Source: Deltaproteobacteria bacterium (GTDB lineage: Bacteria; JAUYMQ01). Taken from it: DNA of 5,176 nucleotides. How positions within the stretch are numbered: the first letter of the stretch is position 1; the number at the start of each line of letters is the position of its first letter. A program made the translations under genes and the position numbers. Shown here in pieces: positions 5,051 through 5,176 of this stretch. The notes under the pieces were generated by a model. That model had not been told where the DNA came from. It did no database searches and saw only the letters and a list, made by a program, of their open reading frames with translations. The stretch covers positions 1-5,176 of the forward strand of contig JAUYMQ010000634.1 in the NCBI GenBank assembly GCA_030698575.1. Reading direction: 5' to 3'.

Positions 5051-5176
5051 CTAGCCGGTCTGGGAGGTATGTTGCTCCACGTAGGTCCGGATGGTCTCGG
5101 CCTCGGCCGCCCCGAGCGGCTCGAATTGCACCCCGATCCAGTACTGACCGTCACTCTCCTCGGAGGGGGCGCACCA
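5051..5176 (-). CDS. C-terminal fragment of a PilZ-like domain protein
   Basis: The minus-strand frame enters from the right edge and ends at the stop complementary to 5051-5053, showing 41 residues. The sequence YWIGVQFEPLG followed by AEAETIRTYVEQ matches the last beta-strand and closing helix of PilZ domains, which bind cyclic di-GMP and control motility or polysaccharide output. The diagnostic RxxxR and D/NxSxxG ligand motifs would lie beyond the window edge, so c-di-GMP binding cannot be judged. Codons mostly end in G or C. It converges on the primase gene with about 64 bp between the two stops, and no clear terminator is visible there. Confidence 0.5.
   Translation of the reverse strand, partial: WCAPSEESDGQYWIGVQFEPLGAAEAETIRTYVEQHTSQTG

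Noticed and set aside
5024-5052. TTGACA at 5024-5029 as a promoter
   Set aside because: No acceptable -10 box lies 16-18 bp downstream, and the only gene ahead on that strand would be antisense to the PilZ-like fragment.

Overview
The window is very GC-rich DNA with strongly G/C-ending codons. It is dominated by one apparently complete insertion sequence of the IS66 family. The lineage cannot be fixed from these bases. IS66 elements carrying a DUF4338 gene are, as far as I recall, common in large high-GC genomes such as Myxococcota, Planctomycetota and related metagenomic lineages, so treat that only as a guess.

Layout. Bases 2-118 are the last codons of a gene entering from the left, perhaps a membrane protein. 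Bases 119-257 hold no gene but contain three small inverted repeats and a 10-base direct repeat. Bases 258-4084 are the IS66-type element, bounded by 29-bp terminal inverted repeats that match at 27 of 29 positions. Inside, all on the + strand, are tnpA (331-714), tnpB (711-1079), a DruA-like DUF4338 gene (1119-1994) and the DDE transposase gene tnpC (1991-3796), followed by about 260 bp with no convincing gene. Outside the right end, 4085-4230 is a non-coding stretch with a 13-bp palindrome and a C9G7 tract. Then comes a gene for a RepB/AEP-like primase-domain protein (4231-4986). The window closes with the C-terminal end of a PilZ-like protein on the minus strand (5051-5176).

How the parts work together. 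tnpA and tnpB overlap (GTGA), as do the DUF4338 gene and tnpC (ATGA). The four genes therefore look like one translationally coupled operon, with DUF4338 spliced into the classical tnpA-tnpB-tnpC order. TnpC has the IS66 zinc-ribbon cysteines and a complete candidate D-D-E triad, so the element may be competent to move. DUF4338 is the domain of DruA in the Druantia anti-phage system. Here no other Druantia gene is present, so a role in transposition is the simpler reading. The primase gene lies outside the repeats and is probably a neighbour, perhaps part of an older mobile element into which the IS66 copy inserted.

The points most worth a second look are the DUF4338 gene within the IS66 operon, a hairpin that places the tnpA Shine-Dalgarno in its loop next to the start codon, the imperfect target-site duplication, the structured left flank, and the primase gene behind a C9G7 tract.
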